A DNA stretch of 64,000 nt from Malaya genurostris. Taxonomy: Eukaryota; Arthropoda; Insecta; Diptera; Culicidae. The notes under the pieces were generated by a model. It worked only from the letters and a program-made list of their open reading frames with translations, did no database searches and was not told where the DNA came from. A program made the translations under genes and the position numbers. Below are positions 20,792 through 31,650 of the stretch, piece after piece (within the stretch, counting starts at the first letter, position 1; each line of letters starts with the position of its first letter). The stretch lies in contig NC_080571.1 in assembly GCF_030247185.1 (NCBI RefSeq), positions 141,588,486-141,652,485 on the forward strand, given 5' to 3'.

Positions 20792-21585
20792 ATGTAGAAT
20801 AAACAATGCGCCGAGTGTAAAAGAGATGTAAACGACATCGAACCAATGCGTTGTGGTTTCTGTGAGGCCTACATTCATATTAGCCAAACTTGTTGTGGCA
20901 TAAATTCTAGAGTCCTAAGAGAAGCGCCTTCACCAATGGCAAACTCATGCTTTTCTGCACTGCTTGCAGAGAGGTGCTGGACCGTCGAAGCATTCGTGCC
21001 TATATTGATGAGACACAACAAGTGTCGATAATAGGCCCTGACCCGCAAAATTCGACTGATTTGCCATCGAAAGTTCAGCAACTTCCGAAAGCCGTTATTG
21101 CTCTAAATAAAAAAATTGAAGATATGTCAGCTACCCAGTCCAACTGGCCTTCGCCAGCTTGGCCTAGAGGCTTAAAACGTCGCCGGACTGAAGAAACTGA
21201 ACACACAGTTCAAGTACCGACTGATCGTGGCACCAATCAAATCGATTTGAGTGACCTGTCCGTGCGATCTATTATCACCGATAATACCGAAAAGTTTTGG
21301 CTATATCTTTCTGGCCTTAATCCGTTGGTGTCGGACGATGACGTACAAAAAATTATATCCCACTGCCTTAGTGTAACTGAACCAATTGATCTGAAACTGC
21401 TCGTACCAAAAGGGAAGGATGTAACTGGCATGTCGTTCATTTCGTACAAAATTGGATTGGACCCTTGCTTGAAAACCAAAGCTCTAGACCCATCTTCTTG
21501 GCCCGTCGGATTGTTATTCCAAGAGTTTGTGGATTTGCCAACAAACTCAAATCGTCGTTTGTTTCTCCCTCGCTCGGAGAGCTAA
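20792..21585 (+). pseudogene. LINE-A copy 2: ORF1 with PHD finger, broken
   Basis: ATG at 20792 is followed immediately by TAG. The frame then reads NKQCAECKRDV...MRCGFCEAYIHISQTCCGI and, after a frameshift near 20945, MLFCTACREV. Together the Cys/His spacing (CxxC, CxxC, H-x4-C, CxxC) makes a PHD/C4HC3 zinc finger. A coiled region (LPSKVQQLPKAVIALNKKIEDM), a basic patch (RGLKRRRTEE) and a C-terminal domain (FWLYLSGLNPLVSDDDV... KLLVPKGKDVTGMSFISYKIG) follow. PHD fingers in ORF1 are known from some CR1/L2-group LINEs. Nonsense and frameshift mutations make it inactive. Confidence 0.72.
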
Positions 21586-21755
21586 AAATAATCCTGCTTC
21601 CGTGCGCTGTTTCGTGGACGGTGGAAACCTTCGGGTCAGAGGCGAGTATTTTTGTATTAAATCAACTATCGCTTCACTAAATGATCCCGTGTTGCAGAGT
21701 GATGAACGAGATGAATATAAAAGTACGCGTGTGTAATGTCAGAGACATAACTAGA
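21586..21755 (+). other. LINE-A copy 2, end of ORF1 region
   Basis: Short continuation of LINE-A after the ORF1 stop in this frame. Coding resemblance is weak, probably a further frameshift. It ends where the TIR-bounded element begins at 21756. Confidence 0.4.
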
Positions 21756-22850
21756 TGTCGTGAATACGAATATGACACGCTTTATTTATGCTTCCGAATT
21801 CGAATTGGTAGTTAATCGATTGTTTGAATTGTGCAACTTTCCCCTCTTTCATTACTAGAAATTTAAACGATGCGCCTAGATTAAATTACAAATTAGTTAG
21901 ATTATACATTCTGAAACGCAATTAAATATTATGAAATAAACAGTATAGTTCTTTATAATAAAAAAATGGTGGCTCTGAAAAGAACTCTTTATGAAAGCGT
22001 TCGTGATGAAGAGTGACGAGTTGAGTTAGTTCAGCACGCAGACTCTGAATTCTAAACTATTCCAGAACTAAGCTCTAAAATTTGAAGACGATTTTTCGCC
22101 ATGATTACCAGAATGGTTTGTATAGAGTACAGTAAAGTAGATTTCCGCATAATTCTTTAGGAGTATTATTATGGTTCTAAAAAGAACCGAATAGAAGAAG
22201 TCTGGAATAAAGAACTGGATCCTGAGTTCGAGAACTAAATTTAGAATCAATAACAGACTCAGAATATAGTTTCAATTCTAGAACTGCAATTTCGAAACTC
22301 AAATTAGTTGCGGAATACAGTTCCAGAATCCAGTTTCAGCACGCAGGCTCTGAATTCAGTCTTCTCGCCTTGATGGCCAGCAAGCGAATAAGAGTTACTA
22401 CCTGAGCGTTTGAGGTTTTAGCCACGCAGAAGGTGCTCTCTCCGTCGCTGCTGGTTGAAGGTTTAACTCCCACGAAGTCTGCTACCATCGAACTCACGAA
22501 AAGAAATGATCGATTTTCACCACGGTTCCCCTTTTATACGCATTCAGTTGAAGATATGTGCCTGACTACCTCAAAATCGTCGTCCTTGCGCGAAAAACCC
22601 AAGCGAAAGTAAAGAGTTTTCCGCATTATTTTAAAATTTTGAGAAAACTTAATTTTTGAGTTGTTTGTGGTTATCTCACACTGTTCAAAATATTATCCTA
22701 AATTCCTGATCATATTTTTGATGAAATGGTGAAAGAATTATGTTGCTACCATTAATACAAGTCGAGATAATCACGATTAAGTTCTGCCCATTCTTCCATA
22801 TGGCTAATTTTGAAAAGGCACCCATAGTAAAGTAAGTCGTATTCACGACA
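21756..22850 (-). mobile_element. 1.1-kb TIR-bounded element or solo LTR
   Basis: Bounded by perfect 14-bp inverted repeats, TGTCGTGAATACGA (21756-21769) and its complement (22837-22850), which also gives TG...CA ends. On the minus strand there is a TATA box CGTATAAAAG (22531-22540). The middle (about 22030-22370) is full of TTCCAGAA/GAATTC-like low-complexity phrases. No transposase ORF and no clear target-site duplication are present. It separates LINE-A ORF1 (left) from ORF2 (right). It could be a MITE or a solo LTR. A partial relative lies at 16698-17500. Confidence 0.6.
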
Positions 22851-22851
22851 A

Positions 22852-24763
22852 AACATGGGTATACTACCAGAACGTTCGTGGCTTAAGGACCAAAATCGAC
22901 GAGCTTTTTCTGGCAGCGTGTGACTGCAACTACGATATCATCATTCTTACCGAGACCGGGCTTGACGATCGGATCAATTCCCAACAGTTATTTGGAAATG
23001 CATTCAACGTTTTTCGCTGCGACCGCAGCTTAGCAAACAGTGTCAAATCAAAGTTTGGCGGTGTTTTAGTTGCTGTTTCACAAAAATATGCCAGCTCTGT
23101 TGTACAAACGGTGAATGGTCATTGCCTCGAACAAGTGTGTGTATGTGCTACCGTGCGGGACTGAAAGATATTTCTGTGCGGTGTGTATATCCCTCCCGAT
23201 AAAAGCCAGCAAGTTGATGTGATTGATGAGCACATTTCTACTGTTTCGGAGCTGTGCAGCAAAAGTTCCTCCAGTGATATTGTTTTTGTGTGCGGTGATT
23301 TCAACCAGCCAGGGATAACGTGGGGTCATGGATCAGACGAAACACAATCTCCTTTCTCTCTTCTACCCGCTGCCAGTACGGCTGCCAGTACGACACTGAT
23401 AGATGGTATGGATTTGGATTTTTGTCGAATCAATGCCATTGAACTACCGAAAAATTGATTTGACAGCCTTTCAAGCATATTTGCAGTATGTCAATTGGTC
23501 TGTTTTGTATGAAATCACTAACGTGAATGAGATGTGTTCGCTATTCTGTGATATTTTGTTCAATGGCTCAGTTCTAATCTTCCAACAGCAAAACGACCCA
23601 TTGCTACTCCTTGAACTACAGCGTACCTACGTAAACTCAAGCGGGATCGTAATGCCTGGCAACGCAAACATCGTCTTTTTCATAATGCTGAGACACTAAG
23701 AATGTTCGAACACTCCAGCGAAAGTTATCGTAAATTGAACGCGCGGCTATACAAAGATTACGTCATGCGAGTTCAAACTGACCTTCGACGAAATCCCAAG
23801 AAGTTCTGGACATTTGTCAATCTTTCGCTTCGGTATTTGCTGGAAATACTGCTTCCGACGCCGAAGCTGATGTCGCTGCTATGGACGTTCCTGAAAATTT
23901 AGTACGTATGGATACGCCAGAAATGGATACTCCAGAAATGATTCTTGCCGCTACGAAGAAACTAAAAAAATCGTATTCAGCCGGACCCGATGGTATACCC
24001 GCTGCAGTTTACACTAATTGTACTGCTGCTTTAGCTGAGCCTCTGTGCATTATTTTCAACAAATCTTTCGAGCAAGGCAAGATTCTGAGATTTGGAAGCA
24101 ATCCTTCATGTTCCCTGTATTCAGAGTGGTGACCGTCGTAATGTAAGGAACTATCGAGGCATAACAAGTTTATCTGCTGCTTCAAAACTTTTTGAAATAA
24201 TTGTGAGCAATGAGATGCTCTTCCGCACTAAACATTATATCTCTACTGAACAACATGAGTTTATGCCTGAACGCTCGGTCAGCACAAATCTATTAGATTT
24301 CACTTCGACCTGCATTTTGCGTATGGAGGAAAAGATACAAATCAATGCGGTATACAAGAATCTAAAAGCAGCGTTTGACCGAATAGACCACCGAATACTC
24401 CTTCGAAAGATGTCACGATTAGGTGGATCTCAAAAGTTCATTGATTGGTTATACTCTTACTTGTGTGGTAGAGTTTTACGAATAAAATTGGGCTCGAGCG
24501 TTTCATCTCAGTTTACGAATGTGTCAGGAGTACCTCAAGGCAGCAATATGGGTCCGCTTCTGTTCTCTTTGTTTTTCAATGATGCTATTTTGCTGCTCAG
24601 TAACGGCTGCAGATTAGTTTATGCTGATGATTTGAAATTGTACCATGTAATTCGATCTATTGACGACTGTGTCCGGCTCCAACAGCTCCTCGATACATTT
24701 GTTGCTTGGTGCAAAAGAAACGATACGATCTTTTCAGCCGATCTGTTATTGTTAGATGAATAA
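22852..24763 (+). pseudogene. LINE-A copy 2: ORF2 (EN+RT), broken
   Basis: The endonuclease starts at about 22856 in the frame YYQNVRGLRTKIDELF, with IILTETGLDD (catalytic Glu), FGGVLVAV and, after a stop/frameshift near 23160, VYIPPDKSQQ and GDFNQPGITWG. From 23153 on it matches copy 1 closely. The RT part carries GPDGIPAAVY, NYRGITSLSAASKLFE, AAFDRIDHRIL, GVPQGSNMGP and YADD. About 530 bp present in copy 1 (9120-9648, including the mariner piece and the RT 3' part) are deleted here, so the frame runs directly into the 3' tail. Confidence 0.85.
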
Positions 24764-24795
24764 ATGAAATGAATAAATAAAAAATATATAAATAC
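24764..24795 (+). other. LINE-A copy 2 A-rich tail
   Basis: GAATGAATAAATAAAAAATATATAAATA tail directly followed by LINE-B, the same junction as in copy 1. Confidence 0.7.
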
Positions 24796-25630
24796 CAACA
24801 CGTTTGTCCTCCATTATTTACCCGCACGGACACATTTCCATGCCATGACAAAAGGCTCAAAATTGCCTGACCTCCCTCCAGATGACGAAATGGAATCATC
24901 CGAGAGCAAAAAATCTCCTGTTAAAAATTATCCTGATGGGCTTACATCAGGACCAAAGCAAACGGAAAAAAAATTAACATCCTTAGATTATCTAAAGGCC
25001 TGACCTCGCGATATTCTACAATACAAAAGATGGAAAAAGTACGCCCAGACAAGCTTAGGGTCTTGTTAGCCAGTGCAAAAAAGGCTAACGAGATCGTTTA
25101 ATGTGAGTTCTTCACGCGGGAGTATCGCGTATACATTCCAGCTCGCGGAGTCGAGATAGACGGCGTGATCACCGATCCGAGTCCGACTTGCGACGACGTT
25201 CTTAAGCATGGGGCAGGTGGTTTTAAAAACCCCCTATTCAAGAATGTTAAGATACTGAACCGTAAGCAATTGCACTTAGTATCAACAACTGGAAGTGATG
25301 GCAAAAAACCGGAGAAAAATCTTGGAAATTTAAATTCCGAGCAAGAATTTCCATCAAAATCTCCAAAAGTAACTAAAGATCAGTCAGAAAATTTACCAGA
25401 TACTGGGTTTGTTAAATATTGTGATATTGTGGACTGTCTACTTTTAAATATTTCTGAACCTCTTAAAAGCCTGATAATGGCTTTAATTCCTACAGTTAAA
25501 ACATTCTTGAAGCAGTTGACTGAAAAATGGTCCCTTCTTTCAGCGATCGAATCCTTCAATGGCTAAGTCACCACCGAGGTCACAGATACAATCACTGTTA
25601 TACAGTGGAATTGTAGAAGTATCATCCCAA
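24796..25630 (+). pseudogene. LINE-B copy 2: LOA-like ORF1 remnant
   Basis: ATG at 24841 (MTKGSKLPDLPPDDEMESSESK) with a later stop. The longest intact part is 25165-25566: ITDPSPTCDDVLKHGAGGFKNPLFKNVKILNRKQLH, then a C-terminus ending LTEKWSLLSAIESFNG (given as separate motifs; intervening residues omitted). The sequence resembles ORF1 proteins of LOA-group LINEs. Frameshifts and internal deletions remove the nucleic-acid-binding zinc knuckles. Confidence 0.65.
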
Positions 25631-25699
25631 AAATTTCATTATTATTATTATATCGTTTATTTACACCCGGTTTAAACCTAGTTACGGTCGTTCACCGGG

Positions 25700-27693
25700 T
25701 TAACAAGAATAGATTTCAATTTTCTAGTAAATAATCTGAAATGTGATGCATTTGCAACAGTTCAGAAATTTGTGCAAAACTTTTCTAACTTCTGAATTAC
25801 CCCTAAACTTCCACGATTTTACCATTATTCGTCTGGATCGAGATGATCCCTATGGAGGAGTACTTTTTGGGATCAAAAGTGCTATTCTTTCTATCGCATT
25901 AACCTACAATCGATACCAGGTATTAAAGTTGTCGTAAATCATGTTACAATCAAAGGCAAAGACCTTTGCATTGCTTCTATCTATATTCCTCTAAGAGCCT
26001 CGGTTGGGCATCAGTGGCTTAGTGATATCATTGAGCTCCTTCCCGCACCGACGTTGGTTTTAGGAGACTTTAAGTCTCACGGTACGGGATGGGGTTGTCT
26101 TCACGACGATAACAGATCAGCTATGATTCATGATATCTGCGACAACTTCAATATGACAATCTTAAATACGGAAGAAATGAGACGAATTCCTGCACCACCA
26201 GCAAGATCATGTGAGCTGAACTTATCTCTTTGCTCGACATCGCTACGGTTGCACTGCACTTGGAAGGTGATCCCTGATCCCCACGGTAGCGATCATCTAC
26301 CTATCGTGATTTCAATCGCCTATGGATTAAGACCATCGGAGACAATCAATATTTCGTATGACCTCACACGAAATACTGATTGGAAATGCTACGCAAATTC
26401 GATATCTGAGAAACTAGAAACAACACAAGAACTTCCTCCGGAGGAAGAGTACACGTTTTTGGCTGGCTTGATTCTCGACACCGCGACTCAAGCTCAGACG
26501 AAACGACCCGTGGTGGCACAAATAGTGCTCAGAATTAAACGCGGAGAGAGCTTCATCATTTGTCGAGTTTAGGAAAAACGGAACCCCTGATAATTTTCGA
26601 AACTAAGCGGCATTAGTAACTAAAATGAAAAGCTTGATTAAAGCGAAGAAAAACGGTTATTGGCGTCAATTTGTAGACGGATTATCGAGAGAAACATCAA
26701 TGAGCACTCTTTGGAACACAGCCCGACGAATGCGCAAAAAAAAACACCACGAACGAATGCGAGAAATATTCTAATCTCTGGATGTTAGATTTCGCTAAAA
26801 AAGTATGTTCTGACTCTGTTCCGGAACAGACCATTATGCGCGCCGCCTCATCAAACAGAAACGAAACACCTTTTTCGATGGTAGAGTTCCCACTTGTGCT
26901 TTTATCGTGTCACAATAAAGCTCCGGAGTTAGACAAAATCAGATTCAACATGTTGAAAAATTTGCCTGACTCTGCCAAAAGGCGCTTATTGAATTTATTC
27001 AATAGGCTTCTTGAGGATAATATTGTCCCACATGACTGGAGACAAGTAAGAGTTATTGCCATTGAAAAACCAGGGAAACCAGCCTCCGATCACAATTCGT
27101 ATCGGCTGATTGCTATGCTTTCCTGTATCCGGAAATTGTTCGAAAAAAAGATACTGATTTATCTAGACAATTGGGTCGAGACTAATGGCTTACTTTCAGG
27201 TACACAATTTGGTTTCCGCAGGGGCAAAGGAACGAATGATTGTCTTGCGTTGCTCTCAACAGAAATTCGAATGGCATTTGCTCGTAAAGAACAAATGGCA
27301 TCAGTCTTCTTAGACTTTAAGGGGCCTTTTGACTCAGTTTCCATTAACATCCTATCTGAGAAGTTGCATCAGCATGGTCTTTTACCAATTCTGAATAACT
27401 TTCTGTATAATCTATTTTCCGAGAAATACATGTATTTCGCGCATGACGATTTGTCGACAATACGATTCAGTTACATGAGGCTTCCTCAGGGCTCATGTTT
27501 ATACAATTTTTACGTAAACAACATTGATGAATGTATCAACATATCTTACACGCTAAGACAACTTAAAGACGACAGCGTTGTGTCTATTATAGGACCCAAA
27601 GGTGTCGATCTACAAGGACCATTACAAAATACCCTCGATGATTTGTCAACATGGACTCTTCTAATGGGTATAGAGTTTGTTTGCGCACATTAA
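25700..27693 (+). pseudogene. LINE-B copy 2: LOA-like ORF2 (EN and RT), broken
   Basis: Endonuclease: LPLNFHDFTIIRLDRDDPYG, SIYIPLRASVGHQ, LVLGDFKSHGTGWG (the usual Asn of GDFN is Lys here), DPHGSDHLPIVISIA (intact SDH site). RT from 26782: CNKAPELDKIRF-like, SYRLIAMLSCIRKLFE, FGFRRGKGTNDCLALL, FKGPFDSVSINIL, LPQGSCLYNFYVNNID, LRQLKDDSVVSI. Frame breaks lie at about 25935 and 26570-26780. It ends at the same point as copy 1 (MGIEFVCAH), so the truncation predates the duplication. The copy-1-specific 83-bp duplication is absent. Confidence 0.83.
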
Positions 27694-28390
27694 CGTTTGT
27701 GGTTTTGTCGGAATTATGTGCATGAAGGAAACCTGATTCCCGGTGCAGCATGAGCACAGAAATATTTGTACTTAACTCAATGATTTATTCTGTTCGGTAC
27801 TATTACAACTGAAATGTTGATGATGGTCCCACCTCATACCCCTACAAAGGTGTGAGCAGAACGAGTTATCTAAATGATAATTAATATTTTTGCACATAAC
27901 TTAATCAGTAAACAAAAGAAAACGATCTGACTAATCTAGCAGGTATAGATTCTTCTTCAAAAGAACGACTGACCACAAAATAACATTCAAATATTTCGGC
28001 TCTACTATCCAGGGTTTTTTTTTATTTTTTTTTAATCTTAGTTTTAAGGGTTAATCAACCCGAGAAGATCCTTGATCACATCAGGAATCGAACCCGATAT
28101 CTTTACCAGTATCAGGCAGTAATTCACCTGGCCCTTCCCGCCGGACCAGTTCATCGTAACACACATCAGCTACGATGGAGTAACGAGACTGCGGATGAGC
28201 AGAGCCAGGCCCAATTCCATCGACAACTGTCGATCCCAATTAGTTTACCGAATCTATTCCTTAAATTATTAATCAAACCTTGCGATCAAGGTTAAGAGCA
28301 AACTTAACACACTGAATGCTAAGGCTCTTCGGCCAGTCCTGTTCGCTTTCCAAATAGTCACTACCTGCTTCGCGCGCGAGGCTCAAACGT
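27694..28390 (-). repeat. SINE-like / unclassified repeat, copy 2
   Basis: Counterpart of 12677-13349. It has an extra T-rich stretch (28014-28048) and keeps the B-box phrase (minus strand near 28086). No gene. Confidence 0.45.
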
Positions 28391-28563
28391 TTGTAGACTG
28401 CTTTATTTTTAATCAAACAAACTAAAAATCCATCATCATCATACCGAACATAGTAACTTAATACGTCTCACAATAATATATATAAACAAAAAAATACAAT
28501 CTACGTAATACGTAAAATAATAAAAAAATCAAAGAAATTTGAACTAACTAACTAAATATTTGC

Positions 28564-30609
28564 TTACAAAGCGGACTTTATGTGTGAAATACATAACTTT
28601 TTGAACTCCACCAATGTCGTCGCGCGTTTGATTTCTCTTGGCATCGAATTGAAAACGCTTATTCCCCTGTACAATAATGAGTTTTGCTATCTGGCTAACA
28701 AAAAGCTTGGTGTTCTAGCATCAGATGAGTTTCTAGTATTGTACCTATGCAAATCAGTTCCTCTTTCAATTCGATCACACAAATACCGAGGCAGCATACC
28801 ATTTTATATCTTGAAAATAAATACCATGGTTAAGTAGTAAATTCTCTGTTTCACTGAAAGCCATTGTAATGCATTCAGTAGAAAATCTGAGGAGGTATAT
28901 CTACTACATTTTAGAATTAATCGCATGATTTTATTTTGCAGTCACTGTAATCTCAAGATTTGTGTGTTATTAGCAAGAAACAGAATGGATGGGCAAAAGT
29001 CAATGTGCGGTGAAATGACTGTTTTATACAAAAGAATCTTACTATGGGTCGTTAGGTCATTTTTCAAACGACATAATACACCATATTTTTTGGCATTCTT
29101 CTTGATGACGTTATTGATATGAGATTTGAATGTTAACTTTTCATCAATTATGACTCCAAGATACTTCATTTCTCTAACGCGATCAATAGTTTCACCATCA
29201 ATTTCCACATTGGTGTCGTGACCGGTGCTAACAGAAGAAATTACCATATATTTAGTTTTCGCGACGTTTAGTTTCAGTTGCTTAAATTTTAACCATCGAA
29301 CCAGCGAACTTAGATCCTCGTTTAAATGTGTAACAGCTTCATTGAAATCTTTAGCCGTAATGAACAGAACAGTATCATCAGCAAACAAATTTATATCACA
29401 GAAACGTAAGACTCGCTTCATACCAATAATATACATAATAAATACAGTAGGACCTAACACACTTCCCTGAGGCACACCAAGTGAATTGCCGAGGGAACTA
29501 GACACTACATCGTTGAAAACAGTCTTTTGAGATCTACCACATAAATAGTTTTCAAACCATTCATGTGCTAATCCCTCGATGCCAAACCGCCGTAATGTCT
29601 GCAACAATAAAGGTCTTGAAATTGTTTCAAAGGCTCTCTTCAGATCCAAGAACACAGCAAAAATACCCTCTTTGGCTTCGATTTTCTCCTTCCATTTTGC
29701 CAATACTAGGTTCAAAGAGGTTTCACAAGAGTGACCCTTACGATATCCCGATTGTTCCGGTATTAGCAAACTGTTAGAGTTCAAATAGTTAATCAGTTGA
29801 TCTTTAACAACAAGTTCCAGAATTTTTTCCAGCGTGTGCAACATGTTAATGGGACGGTACTCCTCGACTTTATCCGTTCCAGTAACCTTGGGGATAGGAA
29901 CCACCAGAGATTCTTTCCACACTTTTGGCACGCGCCCCGTGTACAACGATTCATTTACCAAAGCCAGTAGATCGTGTCCGATAACATGAAAGCAATCCTG
30001 TATCACCCTTGAGTTTACATTGTCAATACCAGTCGATTTTCCCAAATTAAAACAAATATTTTTCAATTGTTCAAAAGTGAATGGTTGAAATTCATCAAGT
30101 CTACAATAGTTATTTATCGGCTGTGTTATTTCAACAGGTTCACCTACCAATTCAATACTTTGATTGATCTGCTGAACACTATTTATGAAATAACTGTTGA
30201 ACTTTTCAGATATAATTTTTTCTGTGTGTTCTTCTATACCCTCAAAAGTTATGCTTTTCGATGTACTATGTGTAGGCTTGTTAAGCTGTTTGAGAATTTT
30301 CCATAACTCTCTACTGTTTTGTTGATTTTGATCGATTCTCCTCTGTATGTGTTCATATCTTGTCTTCTTCAGGGCCCGTGAATAAATAATTCGTGCTTGT
30401 GTATATCTACTCCAGTAACTATCATTGTTAGTTCTACAGATTCTCTTGTACTGTTTATCCCTCTCCCGTTTCAACCGTAAGAGGTCTATTGAGTACCAAC
30501 TACTCGAGCTGTTCAAACTAACATACTTTTCAATTACTAATTCATTAGTACACTTTTTCAGTATGTCAGTAAGAATAGATGCCTTGTGATCCAAATTTCC
30601 ATTAAACTG
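28564..30609 (-). pseudogene. LINE-C copy 2, part 1: ORF2 EN C-terminal end and RT
   Basis: Same product as 13522-16297, but the frame between EN and RT is intact here because the T-run at about 30294 has one T fewer. RT motifs are YRPINMLHTLEKILE, FAVFLDLKRAFETIS, GVPQGSVLGP and FADD. The open frame runs from 28942 through the insertion point at 30609 into the LTR (to 30762). Downstream stops at the C-terminus match copy 1. The N-terminal half of the endonuclease is displaced to 42664-43392 by the LTR element. Confidence 0.87.
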
Positions 30610-31638
30610 TGCATGCTTCCGGCCGAGCGGTGGCGGAAGAGGAATAACGAAGAGGATGATTTCTTTCAGTTCTATATGGAATAACACTCTCCAATTCGGT
30701 TTCTCTTTTATGTCATTGTATTGATTCATCCACGTATTTGAGATTAATATCACGAAATTCACCTCTTCTTAGTTTCAACTATTCACAACACTTCATGGTG
30801 AACTCATCGGATATATGTCTCCACATTTACTTGTTTACATTAATAAAATAAGTTAATCTTCAACACATATTTTTGTTTTCGTATATTATCAACACTACCC
30901 TAACCCGAGCAATGGTTGTGTCTAACTATTTTTCTTTTGCATGTGAATATCAAACCTGCACATGAAACTATTAAATCTTCACTCATTACATCAATCTTTC
31001 ACTCAATTCTTTAGGTGCCTTCCGAAATCTATTATATCCCATTATGAACAATATTTCTTACTTGATTTTGATGTCACTTGATACTCAAGTCTCACAATGC
31101 ACACATGTTCCTATAGCTACTGTATTATACTCCGAACTGAACTGAACTAGCTACTAACTTGTCTACGGGCCGACGCCCGAGACCAACGGCTATTTACCGC
31201 GCACTCGTTAAAATTGAACTACTACAACTCTTCCCAACTATGGGTTTTTAAGCTCCTAGCATTTTCTTTCGGGTGAAGCCCGAAGATTTTAGTACAAGCC
31301 GAGCTTGTGATTTCAAGTAGAAAGTTCATCCGACTTTCTCCCGAAGTTCTACCGAAAGCCGAAACCACTGTCGCTAGGCCAGAGGCAGTGTCTGTAAAAA
31401 AATATAACTTTGTTTTTACAACATTGCCGCGCTGACTAATGCCCGGAACTGTCTATGGTTTTATAACAAAGTTTCTTAAACATCGTTGCGATGACTAATG
31501 CTCGCAAATGTGCACGCTTCAATAACAAATTTTATACTTGAAGGCTGCAGCTACGCTGATATGAGAGTTTCCTTCACAATTTCCTACTTTTTCTACAATA
31601 TTAGCAAATTCGAAGGAAAATTTGCTAAGGGCGCTGCA
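30610..31638 (-). repeat. 3' LTR (left copy)
   Basis: 1029 bp, TGCATGCTTCC... to ...GGGCGCTGCA on the plus strand. Compared by eye with the other LTR, I see one substitution (A/T near 31292) and one 2-bp indel (near 31215). Next to it at 31639-31650 is a purine run on the minus strand (AGTAAGGGGGCA), the likely polypurine tract. Confidence 0.93.
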
Positions 31639-31650
31639 TGCCCCCTTACT

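Noticed and set aside
22380..22560. TATA box plus ATG resembling a histone-type promoter and gene start
   Set aside because: The short peptide (MVADFVGVKPSTSSDGES) matches no histone I know, and the segment lies inside a repeat element.
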